NCBI GenBank assembly: GCA_964017235.1
Contig: OZ024936.1
Location: 13,120,496 to 13,184,495, forward strand
Direction of reading: 5' to 3'
From: Sabellastarte sp. h YS-2021
Lineage: Eukaryota; Annelida; Polychaeta; Sabellida; Sabellidae
Length of the DNA stretch: 64,000 bases
This document shows, piece after piece, positions 1-12,271 of the stretch (position 1 is the first letter of the stretch; each line of letters starts with the position of its first letter). Made by a program: the position numbers and the translations under genes. The notes under the pieces were generated by a model. That model was given only the letters and a program-made list of their open reading frames with translations, did no database searches and was not told where the DNA came from.

Positions 1-137
1 AATTTTGGTCGTTCCGAGGGACACCAATTTTTTTCCACCAATGGATAGAGTGGTCCAGTCTGAGTCTATACAATATAACAGGGTAGGGTCCAAAGACCTT
101 AATTTTGTAGATATGAGCAGAAACAGTATTTCTCATT
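1..137 (+). repeat. Partial monomer at left edge
   Basis: The window opens inside a monomer at the ccaattttgg landmark, so its first ~56-64 bases lie outside and its length class cannot be read. It carries the gtccaaag, ttttgtag and ttctcatt variants. It corresponds to 58837-58973 at the other end of the window, the start of a shared flank order. Confidence 0.9.
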
Positions 138-925
138 GATTTTAAATGGGGATTTTGCCATGCATATACACTAGTACAGCTGCCTTACCATTGAGTACGC
201 CAATTTTGGTCGTTCCGAGGGACACCAATTTTTTTCCACCAATGGATAGAGTGGTCCAGTCTGAGTCTATACAATATAACAGGGTAGGGTCTAAAGACCT
301 TAATTTCGTAGATATGAGCAGAAACAGTATTTCCCATTGATTTTAAATGGGGATTTTGCCATGCATATACACTAGTACATGTGCCTTACCATTGAGTACG
401 CCAATTTTGGTCGTTCCGAGGGACACCAATTTTTTTCCACCAATGGATAGAGTGGTCCAGTCTGAGTCTATACAATATAACAGGGTAGGGTCTAAAGACC
501 TTAATTTCGTAGATATGAGCAGAAACAGTATTTCCCATTGATTTTAAATGGGGATTTCGTCGTACATGTGTAGATGCCTTACCATCGAGTACGCCAATTT
601 TGGTCGTTCCGAGGGACACCAATTTTTTTCCACCAATGGATAGAGTGGTCCAGTCTGAGTCTATACAATATAACAGGGTAGGGTCTAAAGACCTTAATTT
701 CGTAGATATGAGCAGAAACAGTATTTCCCACTGATTTTAAATGGGGATTTCGTCGTACATATGTAGATGCCTTACCATCGAGTACGCCAATTTTGGTCGT
801 TCCGAGGGACACCAATTTTTTTCCACCAATGGATAGAGTGGTCCAGTCTGAGTCTATACAATATAACAGGGTAGGGTCCAAAGACCTTAATTTTGTAGAT
901 ATGAGCAGAAACAGTATTTCCCATT
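138..925 (+). repeat. Left flank block: L L S S with rare L variants
   Basis: The block holds four monomers at 138 (L), 339 (L), 540 (S) and 733 (S). The first L has cagctg followed by attgagtacgcc. The second has catgtg before ccttacc, seen elsewhere only in the L at 59175. Most internal cagctg monomers read tactcc instead of tacgcc. The same order recurs 58836 bp to the right at 58974-59761, which suggests both are remnants of an older layer. The S at 733 also has a private acatatg in its variable box. Confidence 0.8.
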
Positions 926-3900
926 GATTTTAAATAGGGATTTTGCCATGCATATACACTAGTACAGGTGCCTTACCATCGAGTACGCCAATTTTGGTCG
1001 TTCCGAGGGACACCAATTTTTTTCCACCAATGGATAGAGTGGTCCAGTCTGAGTCTATACAATATAACAGGGTAGGGTGTAAAGACCTTAATTTCGTAGA
1101 TATGAGCAGAAACAGTATTTCCCATTGATTTTAAATGGGGATTTCGTCGTACATGTGTAGATGCCTTACCCTCGAATACGCCAATTTTGGTCGGTCCGAG
1201 GGACACCAATTTTTTTCCACCAATGGATAGAGTGGTCCAGTCTGAGTCTATACAATATAACAGGGTAGGGTCTAAAGACCTTAATTTCGTAGATATGAGC
1301 AGAAACAGTATTTCCCATTGATTTTAAATGGGGATTTCGTCGTACATGTGTAGATGCCTTACCATCGAGTACGCCAATTTTGGTCGTTCTGAGGGACACC
1401 AATTTTTTTCCACCAATGGATAGAGTGGTCCAGTCTGAGTCTATACAATATAACAGGGTAGGGTCTAACGACCTTAATTTCGTAGATATGAGCAGAAACA
1501 GTATTTCCCATTGATTTTAAATGGGGATTTCGTCGTACATGTGTAGATGCCTTACCATCGAGTACGCCAATTTTGGTCGTTCCGAGGGACACCAATTTTT
1601 TTCCACCAATGGATAGAGTGGTCCAGTCTGAGTCTATACAATATAACAGGGTAGGGTCTAAAGACCTTAATTTCGTAGATATGAGCAGAAACAGTATTTC
1701 CCATTGATTTTAAATGGGGATTTCGTCGTACATGTGTAGATGCCTTACCATCGAGTACGCCAATTTTGGTCGTTCCGAGGGACACCAATTTTTTTCCACC
1801 AATGGATAGAGTGGTCCAGTCTGCGTCTATACAATATAACAGGGTAGGGTCTAAAGACCTTAATTTTGTAGATATGAGCAGAAACAGTATTTCCCATTGA
1901 TTTTAAATAGGGATTTTGCCATGCATATACACTAGTACAGGTGCCTTACCATCGAGTACGCCAATTTTGGTCGTTCCGAGGGACACCAATTTTTTTCCAC
2001 CAATGGATAGAGTGGTCCAGTCTGAGTCTATACAATATAACAGGGTAGGGTGTAAAGACCTTAATTTCGTAGATATGAGCAGAAACAGTATTTCCCATTG
2101 ATTTTAAATGGGGATTTCGTCGTACATGTGTAGATGCCTTACCCTCGAGTACGCCAATTTTGGTCGTTCCGAGGGACACAAATTTTTTTCCACCAATGGA
2201 TAGAGTGGTCCAGTCTGAGTCTATACAATATAACAGGGTAGGGTCTAAAGACCTTAATTTCGTAGATATGAGCAGAAACAGTATTTCCCATTGATTTTAA
2301 ATGGGGATTTCGTCGTACATGTGTAGATGCCTTACCATCGAGTACGCCAATTTTGGTCGTTCTGAGGGACACCAATTTTTTTCCACCAATGGATAGAGTG
2401 GTCCAGTCTGAGTCTATACAATATAACAGGGTAGGGTGTAAAGACCTTAATTTCGTAGATATGAGCAGAAACAGTATTTCCCATTGATTTTAAATGGGGA
2501 TTTCGTCGTACATGTGTAGATGCCTTACCATCGAGTACGCCAATTTTGGTCGTTCCGAGGGACACCAATTTTTTTCTACCAATGGATAGAGTGGTCCAGT
2601 CTGAGTCTATACAATATAACAGGGTAGGGTCTAAAGACCTTAATTTCGTAGATATGAGCAGAAACAGTATTTCCCATTGATTTTAAATGGGGATTTCGTC
2701 GTACATGTGTAGATGCCTTACCATCGAGTACGCCAATTTTGGTCGTTCCGAGGGACACCAATTTTTTTCCACCAATGGATAGAGTGGTCCAGTCTGAGTC
2801 TATACAATATAGCAGGGTAGGGTCTAAAGACCTTAATTTCGTAGATATGAGCAAAAACAGTATTTCCCATTGATTTTAAATGGGGATTTCGTCGTACATG
2901 TGTAGATGCCTTACCATCGAGTACGCCAATTTTGGTCGTTCCGAGGGACACCAATTTTTTTCCACCAATGGATAGAGTGGTCCAGTCTGAGTCTATACAA
3001 TATAACAGGGTAGGGTCTAAAGACCTTAATTTCGTCGATATGAGCAGAAACAATATTTCCCATTGATTTTCAATAGGGATTTTGCCATGCATATACACTA
3101 GTACAGGTGCCTTACCATCGAGTACGCCAATTTTGGTCGTTCCGAGGGACACCAATTTTTTTCCACCAATGGATAGAGTGGTCCAGTCTGAGTCTATACA
3201 ATATAACAGGGTAGGGTGTAAAGACCTTAATTTCGTAGATATGAGCAGAAACAGTATTTCCCATTGATTTTAAAAGGGGATTTCGTCGTACATGTGTAGA
3301 TGCCTTACCCTCGAGTACGCCAATTTTGGTCGTTCCGAGGGACACCAATTTATTTCCACCAATGGATAGAGTGGTCCAGTCTGAGTCTATACAATATAAC
3401 AGGGTAGGGTCTAAAGACCTTAATTTCGTAGATATGAGCAGAAACAGTATTTCCCATTGATTTTAAATGGGGATTTCGTCGTACATGTGTAGATGCCTTA
3501 CCATCGAGTACGCCAATTTTGGTCGTTCTGAGGGACACCAATTTTTTTCCACCAATGGATAGAGTGGTCCAGTCTGAGTCTATACAATATAACAGGGTAG
3601 GGTCTAAAGACCTTAATTTCGTAGATATGAGCAAAAACAGTATTTCCCATTGATTTTAAATGGGGATTTCGTCGTACATGTGTAGATGCCTTACCATGGA
3701 GTACGCCAATTTTGGTCATTCCGAGGGACACCAATTTTTTTCCACCAATGGATAGAGTGGTCCAGTCTGAGTCTATACAATATAACAGGGTAGGGTCTAA
3801 AGACCTTAATTTCGTAGATATGAGCAGAAACAGTATTTCCCATTGATTTTAAATGGGGATTTTGCCATGCATATACACTAGTACAGGTGCCTTACCATCG

Positions 3901-6602
3901 AGTACGCCAATTTTGGTCGTTCCGAGGGACACCAATTTTTTTCCACCAATGGATAGAGTGGTCCAGTCTGAGTCTATACAATATAACAGGGTAGGGTCTA
4001 AAGACCTTAATTTCGTAGATATGAGCAGAAACAGTATTTCCCATTGATTTTAAATGGGGATTTCGTCATACATGTGTAGATGCCTTACCATGGAGTACGC
4101 CAATTTTGGTCGTTCCGAGGGACACCAATTTTTTTCCACCAATGGATAGAGTGGTCCAGTCTGAGTCTATACAATATAACAGGGTAGGGTCCAAAGACCT
4201 TAATTTTGTAGATATGAGCAGAAACAGTATTTCCCATTGATTTTAAATAGGGATTTTGCCATGCATATACACTAGTACAGGTGCCTTACCATCGAGTACG
4301 CCAATTTTGGTCGTTCCGAGGGACACCAATTTTTTTCCACCAATGGATAGAGTGGTCCAGTCTGAGTCTATACAATATAACAGGGTAGGGTGTAAAGACC
4401 TTAATTTCGTAGATATGAGCAGAAACAGTATTTCCCATTGATTTTAAATGGGGATTTCGTCGTACATGTGTAGATGCCTTACCCTCGAGTACGCCAATTT
4501 TGGTCGTTCCGAGGGACACCAATTTTTTTCCACCAATGGATAGAGTGGTCCAGTCTGAGTCTATACAATATAACAGGGTAGGGTCTAAAGACCTTAATTT
4601 CGTAGATATGAGCAGAAACAGTATTTCCCATTGATTTTAAATGGGGATTTCATCGTACATGTGTAGATGCCTTACCATCGAGTACGCCAATTTTGGTCGT
4701 TCCGAGGGACACCAATTTTTTTCCACCAATGGATAGAGTGGTCCAGTCTGCGTCTATACAATATAACAGGGTAGGGTGTAAAGACCTTAATTTTGTAGAT
4801 ATGAGCAGAAACAGTATTTCCCATTGATTTTAAATAGGGATTTTGCCATGCATATACACTAGTACAGGTGCCTTACCATCGAGTACGCCAATTTTGGTCG
4901 TTCCGAGGGACACCAATTTTTTTCCACCAATGGATAGAGTGGTCCAGTCTGAGTCTATACAATATAACAGGGTAGGGTCTAAAGACCTTAATTTCGTAGA
5001 TATGAGCAGAAACAGTATTTCCCATTGATTTTAAATGGGGATTTCGTCATACATGTGTAGATGCCTTACCATGGAGTACGCCAATTTTGGTCGTTCCGAG
5101 GGACACCAATTTTTTTCCACCAATGGATAGAGTGGTCCAGTCTGAGTCTATACAATATAACAGGGTAGGGTCCAAAGACCTTAATTTTGTAGATATGAGC
5201 AGAAACAGTATTTCCCATTGATTTTAAATGGGGATTTCGTCGTACATGTGTAGATGCCTTACCATCGAGTACGCCAATTTTGGTCGTTCCGAGGGACACC
5301 AATTTTTTTCCACCAATGGATAGAGTGATCCAGTCTGAGTCTATACAATATAACAGGGTAGGGTCTAAAGACCTTAATTTCGTAGATATGAGCAGAAACA
5401 GTATTTCCCATTGATTTTAAATGGGGATTTTGCCATGCATATACACTAGTACAGGTGCCTTACCATCGAGTACGCCAATTTTGGTCGTTCCGAGGGACAC
5501 CAATTTTTTTCCACCAATGGATAGAGTGGTCCAGTCTTAGTCTATACAATATAACAGGGTAGGGTCCAAATACCTTAATTTTGTAGATATGAGCAGAAAC
5601 AGTATTTCTCATTGATTTTAAATGGGGATTTTGCCATGCATATACACTAGTACAGCTGCCTTACCATTGAGTACTCCAATTTTGGTCGTTCCGAGGGACA
5701 CCAATTTTTTTCCACCAATGGATAGAGTGGTCCAGTCTGAGTCTATACAATATAACAGGGTAGGGTGTAAAGACCTTAATTTCGTAGATATGAGCAGAAA
5801 CAGTATTTCCCATTGATTTTAAATGGGGATTTCGTCGTACATGTGTAGATGCCTTACCCTCGAGTACGCCAATTTTGGTCGTTCCGAGGGACACCAATTT
5901 TTTTCCACCAATGGATAGAGTGGTCCAGTCTGAGTCTATACAATATAACAGGGTAGGGTCTAAAGACCTTAATTTCGTAGATATGAGCAGAAACAGTATT
6001 TCCCATTGATTTTAAATGGGGATTTCGTCGTACATGTGTAGATGCCTTACCATCGAGTATGCCAATTTTGGTCGTTCCGAGGGACACCAATTTTTTTCCA
6101 CCAATGGATAGAGTGGTCCAGTCTGCGTCTATACAATATAACAGGGTAGGGTCTAAAGACCTTAATTTTGTAGACATGAGCAGAAACAGTATTTCCCATT
6201 GATTTTAAATAGGGATTTTGCCATGCATATACACTAGTACAGGTGCCTTACCATCGAGTACGCCAATTTTGGTCGTTCCGAGGGACACCAATTTTTTTCC
6301 ACCAATGGATAGAGTGGTCCAGTCTGAGTCTATACAATATAACAGGGTAGGGTCTAAAGACCTTAATTTCGTAGATATGAGCAGAAACAGTATTTCCCAT
6401 TGATTTTAAATGGGGATTTTGCCATGCATATACACTAGTACAGGTGCCTTACCATCGAGTACGCCAATTTTGGTCGTTCCGAGGGACACCAATTTTTTTC
6501 CACCAATGGATAGAGTGGTCCAGTCTGAGTCTATACAATATAACAGGGTAGGGTGTAAAGACCTTAATTTCGTAGATATGAGCAGAAACAGTATTTCCCA
6601 TT

Positions 6603-8260
6603 GATTTTAAATGGGGATTTCGTCGTACATGTGTAGATGCCTTACCCTCGAGTACGCCAATTTTGGTCGTTCCGAGGGACACCAATTTTTTTCCACCAAT
6701 GGATAGAGTGGTCCAGTCTGAGTCTATACAATATAACAGGGTAGGGTCTAAAGACCTTAATTTCGTAGATATGAGCAGAAACAGTATTTCCCATTGATTT
6801 TAAATGGGGATTTCGTCGTACATGTGTAGATGCCTTACCATCGAGTACGCCAATTTTGGTCGTTCCGAGGGACACCAATTTTTTTCCACCAATGGATAGA
6901 GTGGTCCAGTCTGCGTCTATACAATATAACAGGGTAGGGTCTAAAGACCTTAATTTTGTAGATATGAGCAGAAACAGTATTTCCCATTGATTTTAAATAG
7001 GGATTTTGCCATGCATATACACTAGTACAGGTGCCTTACCATCGAGTACGCCAATTTTGGTCGTTCCGAGGGACACCAATTTTTTTCCACCAATGGATAG
7101 AGTGGTCCAGTCTGAGTCTATACAATATAACAGGGTAGGGTCTAAAGACCTTAATTTCGTAGATATGAGCAGAAACAGTATTTCCCATTGATTTTAAATG
7201 GGGATTTCGTCATACATGTGTAGATGCCTTACCATGGAGTACGCCAATTTTGGTCGTTCCGAGGGACACCAATTTTTTTCCACCAATGGATAGAGTGGTC
7301 CAGTCTGAGTCTATACAATATAACAGGGTAGGGTCCAAAGACCTTAATTTTGTAGATATGAGCAGAAACAGTATTTCCCATTGATTTTAAATAGGGATTT
7401 TGCCATGCATATACACTAGTACAGGTGCCTTACCATCGAGTACGCCAATTTTGGTCGTTCCGAGGGACACCAATTTTTTGACACCAATGGATAGAGTGGT
7501 CCAGTCTGAGTCTATACAATATAACAGGGTAGGGTCTAAAGACCTTAATTTCGTAGATATGAGCAGAAACAGTATTTCCGATTGATTTTAAATGGGGATT
7601 TCGTCATACATGTGTAGATGCCTTACCATGGAGTACGCCAATTTTGGTCGTTCCGAGGGACACCAATTTTTTTCCACCAATGGATAGAGTGGTCCAGTCT
7701 GAGTCTATACAATATAACAGGGTAGGGTGTAAAGACCTTAATTTCGTAGATATGAGCAGAAACAGTATTTCCCATTGATTTTAAATGGGGATTTCGTCGT
7801 ACATGTGTAGATGCCTTACCATCGAGTACGCCAATTTTGGTCGTTCTGAGGGACACCAATTTTTTTCCACCAATGGATAGAGTGGTCCAGTCTGAGTCTA
7901 TACAATATAACAGGGTAGGGTCTAAAGACCTTAATTTCGTAGATATGAGCAAAAACAGTATTTCCCATTGATTTTAAATGGGGATTTCGTCGTACATGTG
8001 TAGATGCCTTACCATCGAGTACGCCAATTTTGGTCGTTCCGAGGGACACCAATTTTTTTCCACCAATGGATAGAGTGGTCCAGTCTGAGTCTATACAATA
8101 TAACAGGGTAGGGTCTAAAGACCTTAATTTCGTAGATATGAGCAGAAACAGTATTTCCCATTGATTTTAAATGGGGATTTCGTCGTACATGTGTAGATGC
8201 CTTACCATCCAGTACGCCAATTTTGGTCGTTCCGAGGGACACCAATTTTTTTCCACCAAT
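6603..8260 (+). repeat. Duplicated block, left copy (displacement 2525 bp)
   Basis: Monomers at 6603, 6796, 6989, 7190, 7383, 7584, 7777, 7970 and the 5' half of 8163 repeat in order at 9128-10785. Shared markers are gtctgcgtc with ttttgtag in the second monomer and gtcatac plus accatggag in the fourth and sixth. The double substitution at 7480-7481 is private to this copy. The match breaks within the monomer at 8163, which has gtgtaaag where the partner has gtctaaagaattt. The ends are approximate. Confidence 0.75.
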
Positions 8261-9320
8261 GGATAGAGTGGTCCAGTCTGAGTCTATACAATATAACAGG
8301 GTAGGGTGTAAAGACCTTAATTTCGTAGATATGAGCAGAAACAGTATTTCCCATTGATTTTAAATGGGGATTTCGTCGTACATGTGTAGATGCCTTACCC
8401 TCGAGTACGCCAATTTTGGTCGTTCCGAGGGACACCAATTTTTTTCCACCAATGGATAGAGTGGTCCAGTCTGAGTCTATACAATATAACAGGGTAGGGT
8501 CTAAAGACCTTAATTTCGTAGATATGAGCAGAAACAGTATTTCCCATTGATTTTAAATGGGGATTTCGTCGTACATGTGTAGATGCCTTACCATCGAGTA
8601 CGCCAATTTTGGTCGTTCTGAGGGACACCAATTTTTTTCCACCAATGGATAGAGTGGTCCAGTCTGAGTCTATACAATATAACAGGGTAGGGTCTAAAGA
8701 CCTTAATTTCGTAGATATGAGCAAAAACAGTATTTCCCATTGATTTTAAATGGGGATTTCGTCGTACATGTGTAGATGCCTTACCATCGAGTACGCCAAT
8801 TTTGGTCGTTCCGAGGGACACCAATTTTTTTCCACCAATGGATAGAGTGGTCCAGTCTGAGTCTATACAATATAACAGGGTAGGGTCTAAAGACCTTAAT
8901 TTCGTAGATATGAGCAGAAACAGTATTTCCCATTGATTTTAAATGGGGATTTCGTCGTACATGTGTAGATGCCTTACCATCCAGTACGCCAATTTTGGTC
9001 GTTCCGAGGGACACCAATTTTTTTCCACCAATGGATAGAGTGGTCCAGTCTGAGTCTATACAATATAACAGGGTAGGGTGTAAAGACCTTAATTTCGTAG
9101 ATATGAGCAGAAACAGTATTTCCCATTGATTTTAAATGGGGATTTCGTCGTACATGTGTAGATGCCTTACCCTCGAGTACGCCAATTTTGGTCGTTCCGA
9201 GGGACACCAATTTTTTTCCACCAATGGATAGAGTGGTCCAGTCTGAGTCTATACAATATAACAGGGTAGGGTCTAAAGACCTTAATTTCGTAGATATGAG
9301 CAGAAACAGTATTTCCCATT
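7777..9320 (+). repeat. Tandem duplication of a 4-S-monomer unit (772 bp x 2)
   Basis: Copies are 7777-8548 and 8549-9320. Each contains four S monomers in the same order: one with tctgag plus gagcaaaaac, a consensus-like one, one with accatccag plus gtgtaaag, and one with accctcgag. They lie in a run of ten consecutive S monomers (7584-9513), the longest run of one class in the window. The matching order of private variants supports a single recent duplication. Confidence 0.85.
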
Positions 9321-10785
9321 GATTTTAAATGGGGATTTCGTCGTACATGTGTAGATGCCTTACCATCGAGTACGCCAATTTTGGTCGTTCCGAGGGACAC
9401 CAATTTTTTTCCACCAATGGATAGAGTGGTCCAGTCTGCGTCTATACAATATAACAGGGTAGGGTCTAAAGACCTTAATTTTGTAGATATGAGCAGAAAC
9501 AGTATTTCCCATTGATTTTAAATAGGGATTTTGCCATGCATATACACTAGTACAGGTGCCTTACCATCGAGTACGCCAATTTTGGTCGTTCCGAGGGACA
9601 CCAATTTTTTTCCACCAATGGATAGAGTGGTCCAGTCTGAGTCTATACAATATAACAGGGTAGGGTCTAAAGACCTTAATTTCGTAGATATGAGCAGAAA
9701 CAGTATTTCCCATTGATTTTAAATGGGGATTTCGTCATACATGTGTAGATGCCTTACCATGGAGTACGCCAATTTTGGTCGTTCCGAGGGACACCAATTT
9801 TTTTCCACCAATGGATAGAGTGGTCCAGTCTGAGTCTATACAATATAACAGGGTAGGGTCCAAAGACCTTAATTTTGTAGATATGAGCAGAAACAGTATT
9901 TCCCATTGATTTTAAATAGGGATTTTGCCATGCATATACACTAGTACAGGTGCCTTACCATCGAGTACGCCAATTTTGGTCGTTCCGAGGGACACCAATT
10001 TTTTTCCACCAATGGATAGAGTGGTCCAGTCTGAGTCTATACAATATAACAGGGTAGGGTCTAAAGACCTTAATTTCGTAGATATGAGCAGAAACAGTAT
10101 TTCCCATTGATTTTAAATGGGGATTTCGTCATACATGTGTAGATGCCTTACCATGGAGTACGCCAATTTTGGTCGTTCCGAGGGACACCAATTTTTTTCC
10201 ACCAATGGATAGAGTGGTCCAGTCTGAGTCTATACAATATAACAGGGTAGGGTGTAAAGACCTTAATTTCGTAGATATGAGCAGAAACAGTATTTCCCAT
10301 TGATTTTAAATGGGGATTTCGTCGTACATGTGTAGATGCCTTACCATCGAGTACGCCAATTTTGGTCGGTCTGAGGGACACCAATTTTTTTCCACCAATG
10401 GATAGAGTGGTCCAGTCTGAGTCTATACAATATAACAGGGTAGGGTCTAAAGACCTTAATTTCGTAGATATGAGCAAAAACAGTATTTCCCATTGATTTT
10501 AAATGGGGATTTCGTCGTACATGTGTAGATGCCTTACCATCGAGTACGCCAATTTTGGTCGTTCCGAGGGACACCAATTTTTTTCCACCAATGGATAGAG
10601 TGGTCCAGTCTGAGTCTATACAATATAACAGGGTAGGGTCTAAAGACCTTAATTTCGTAGATATGAGCAGAAACAGTATTTCCCATTGATTTTAAATGGG
10701 GATTTCGTCGTACATGTGTAGATGCCTTACCATCCAGTACGCCAATTTTGGTCGTTCCGAGGGACACCAATTTTTTTCCACCAAT
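9128..10785 (+). repeat. Duplicated block, right copy (displacement 2525 bp)
   Basis: This is the partner of 6603-8260, with the same monomer order and the same gtctgcgtc and accatggag markers. It ends in the monomer at 10688, whose 3' half carries the gaattt variant (gacctt replaced by gaattt). That allele recurs later at the end of the accatccag monomers. One private change is gtcggtctgag in the monomer at 10302. The ends are approximate. Confidence 0.75.
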
Positions 10786-12271
10786 GGATAGAGTGGTCCA
10801 GTCTGAGTCTATACAATATAACAGGGTAGGGTCTAAAGAATTTAATTTCGTAGATATGAGCAGAAACAGTATTTCCCATTGATTTTAAATGGGGATTTTG
10901 CCATGCATATACACTAGTACAGGTGCCTTACCATCGAGTACGCCAATTTTGGTCGTTCCGAGGGACACCAATTTTTTTCCACCAATGGATAGAGTGGTCC
11001 AGTCTGAGTCTATACAATATAACAGGGTAGGGTCCAAAGACCTTAATTTTGTAGATATGAGCAGAAACAGTATTTCTCATTGATTTTAAATGGGGATTTT
11101 GCCATGCATATACACTAGTACAGCTGCCTTACCATTGAGTACTCCAATTTTGGTCGTTCCGAGGGACACCAATTTTTTTCCACCAATGGATAGAGTGGTC
11201 CAGTCTGAGTCTATACAATATAACAGGGTAGGGTCCAAAGACCTTAATTTTGTAGATATGAGCAGAAACAGTATTTCCCATTGATTTTAAATGGGGATTT
11301 TGCCATGCATATACACTAGTACAGGTGCCTTACCATCGAGTACGCCAATTTTGGTCGGTCCGAGGGACACCAATTTTTTTCCACCAATGGATAGAGTGGT
11401 CCAGTCTGAGTCTATACAATATAACAGGGTAGGGTGTAAAGACCTTAATTTCGTAGATATGAGCAGAAACAGTATTTCCCATTGATTTTAAATGGGGATT
11501 TCGTCGTACATGTGTAGATGCCTTACCATCGAGTACGCCAATTTTGGTCGTTCCGAGGGACACCAATTTTTTTCCACCAATGGATAGAGTGGTCCAGTCT
11601 GAGTCTATACAATATAACAGGGTAGGGTCTAAAGACCTTAATTTCGTAGATATGAGCAGAAACAGTATTTCCCATTGATTTTAAATGGGGATTTCATCGT
11701 ACATGTGTAGATGCCTTACCATCGAGTACGCCAATTTTGGTCGTTCCGAGGGACACCAATTTTTTTCCACCAATGGATAGAGTGGTCCAGTCTGAGTCTA
11801 TACAATATAACAGGGTAGGGTCTAAAGACCTTAATTTCGTAGATATGAGCAGAAACAGTATTTCCCATTGATTTTAAATGGGGATTTTGCCATGCATATA
11901 CACTAGTACAGGTGCCTTACCATCGAGTACGCCAATTTTGGTCGTTCCGAGGGACACCAATTTTTTTCCACCAATGGATAGAGTGGTCCAGTCTGAGTCT
12001 ATACAATATAACAGGGTAGGGTCCAAATACCTTAATTTTGTAGATATGAGCAGAAACAGTATTTCTCATTGATTTTAAATGGGGATTTTGCCATGCATAT
12101 ACACTAGTACAGCTGCCTTACCATTGAGTACTCCAATTTTGGTCGTTCCGAGGGACACCAATTTTTTTCCACCAATGGATAGAGTGGTCCAGTCTGAGTC
12201 TATACAATATAACAGGGTAGGGTGTAAAGACCTTAATTTCGTAGATATGAGCAGAAACAGTATTTCCCATT

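Larger units (their letters stand above)
926..12271 (+). repeat. Irregular mixed-order satellite domain
   Basis: L and S monomers alternate without one dominant HOR. L monomers start at 926, 1899, 3065, 3845, 4239, 4826, 5413, 5614, 6201, 6402, 6989, 7383, 9514, 9908, 10881, 11082, 11283, 11870 and 12071; the rest are S. Diagnostic S variants include accctcgag, accatccag and accatggag, tctgag for ccgag, gtctgcgtc for gtctgagtc, and gagcaaaaac. Local duplications of 772 bp and 2525 bp are listed separately. The first cagctg monomer with the derived tactcc is at 5614. Other oddities are a tcaatagg monomer start at 3065 and a double substitution next to the T run at 7480-7481. Confidence 0.85.

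Noticed and set aside
82..90. T-rich run (aattttttt) as the poly(A) tail of a reverse-strand retroelement
   Set aside because: The run sits at the same internal position in every monomer, has no target-site duplication, and is an integral landmark of the unit.
138..538. L monomers as insertions of a small mobile element into S monomers
   Set aside because: The length difference is only 8 bp, divided between two gaps in a direct alignment, with no terminal inverted repeats or target duplication.
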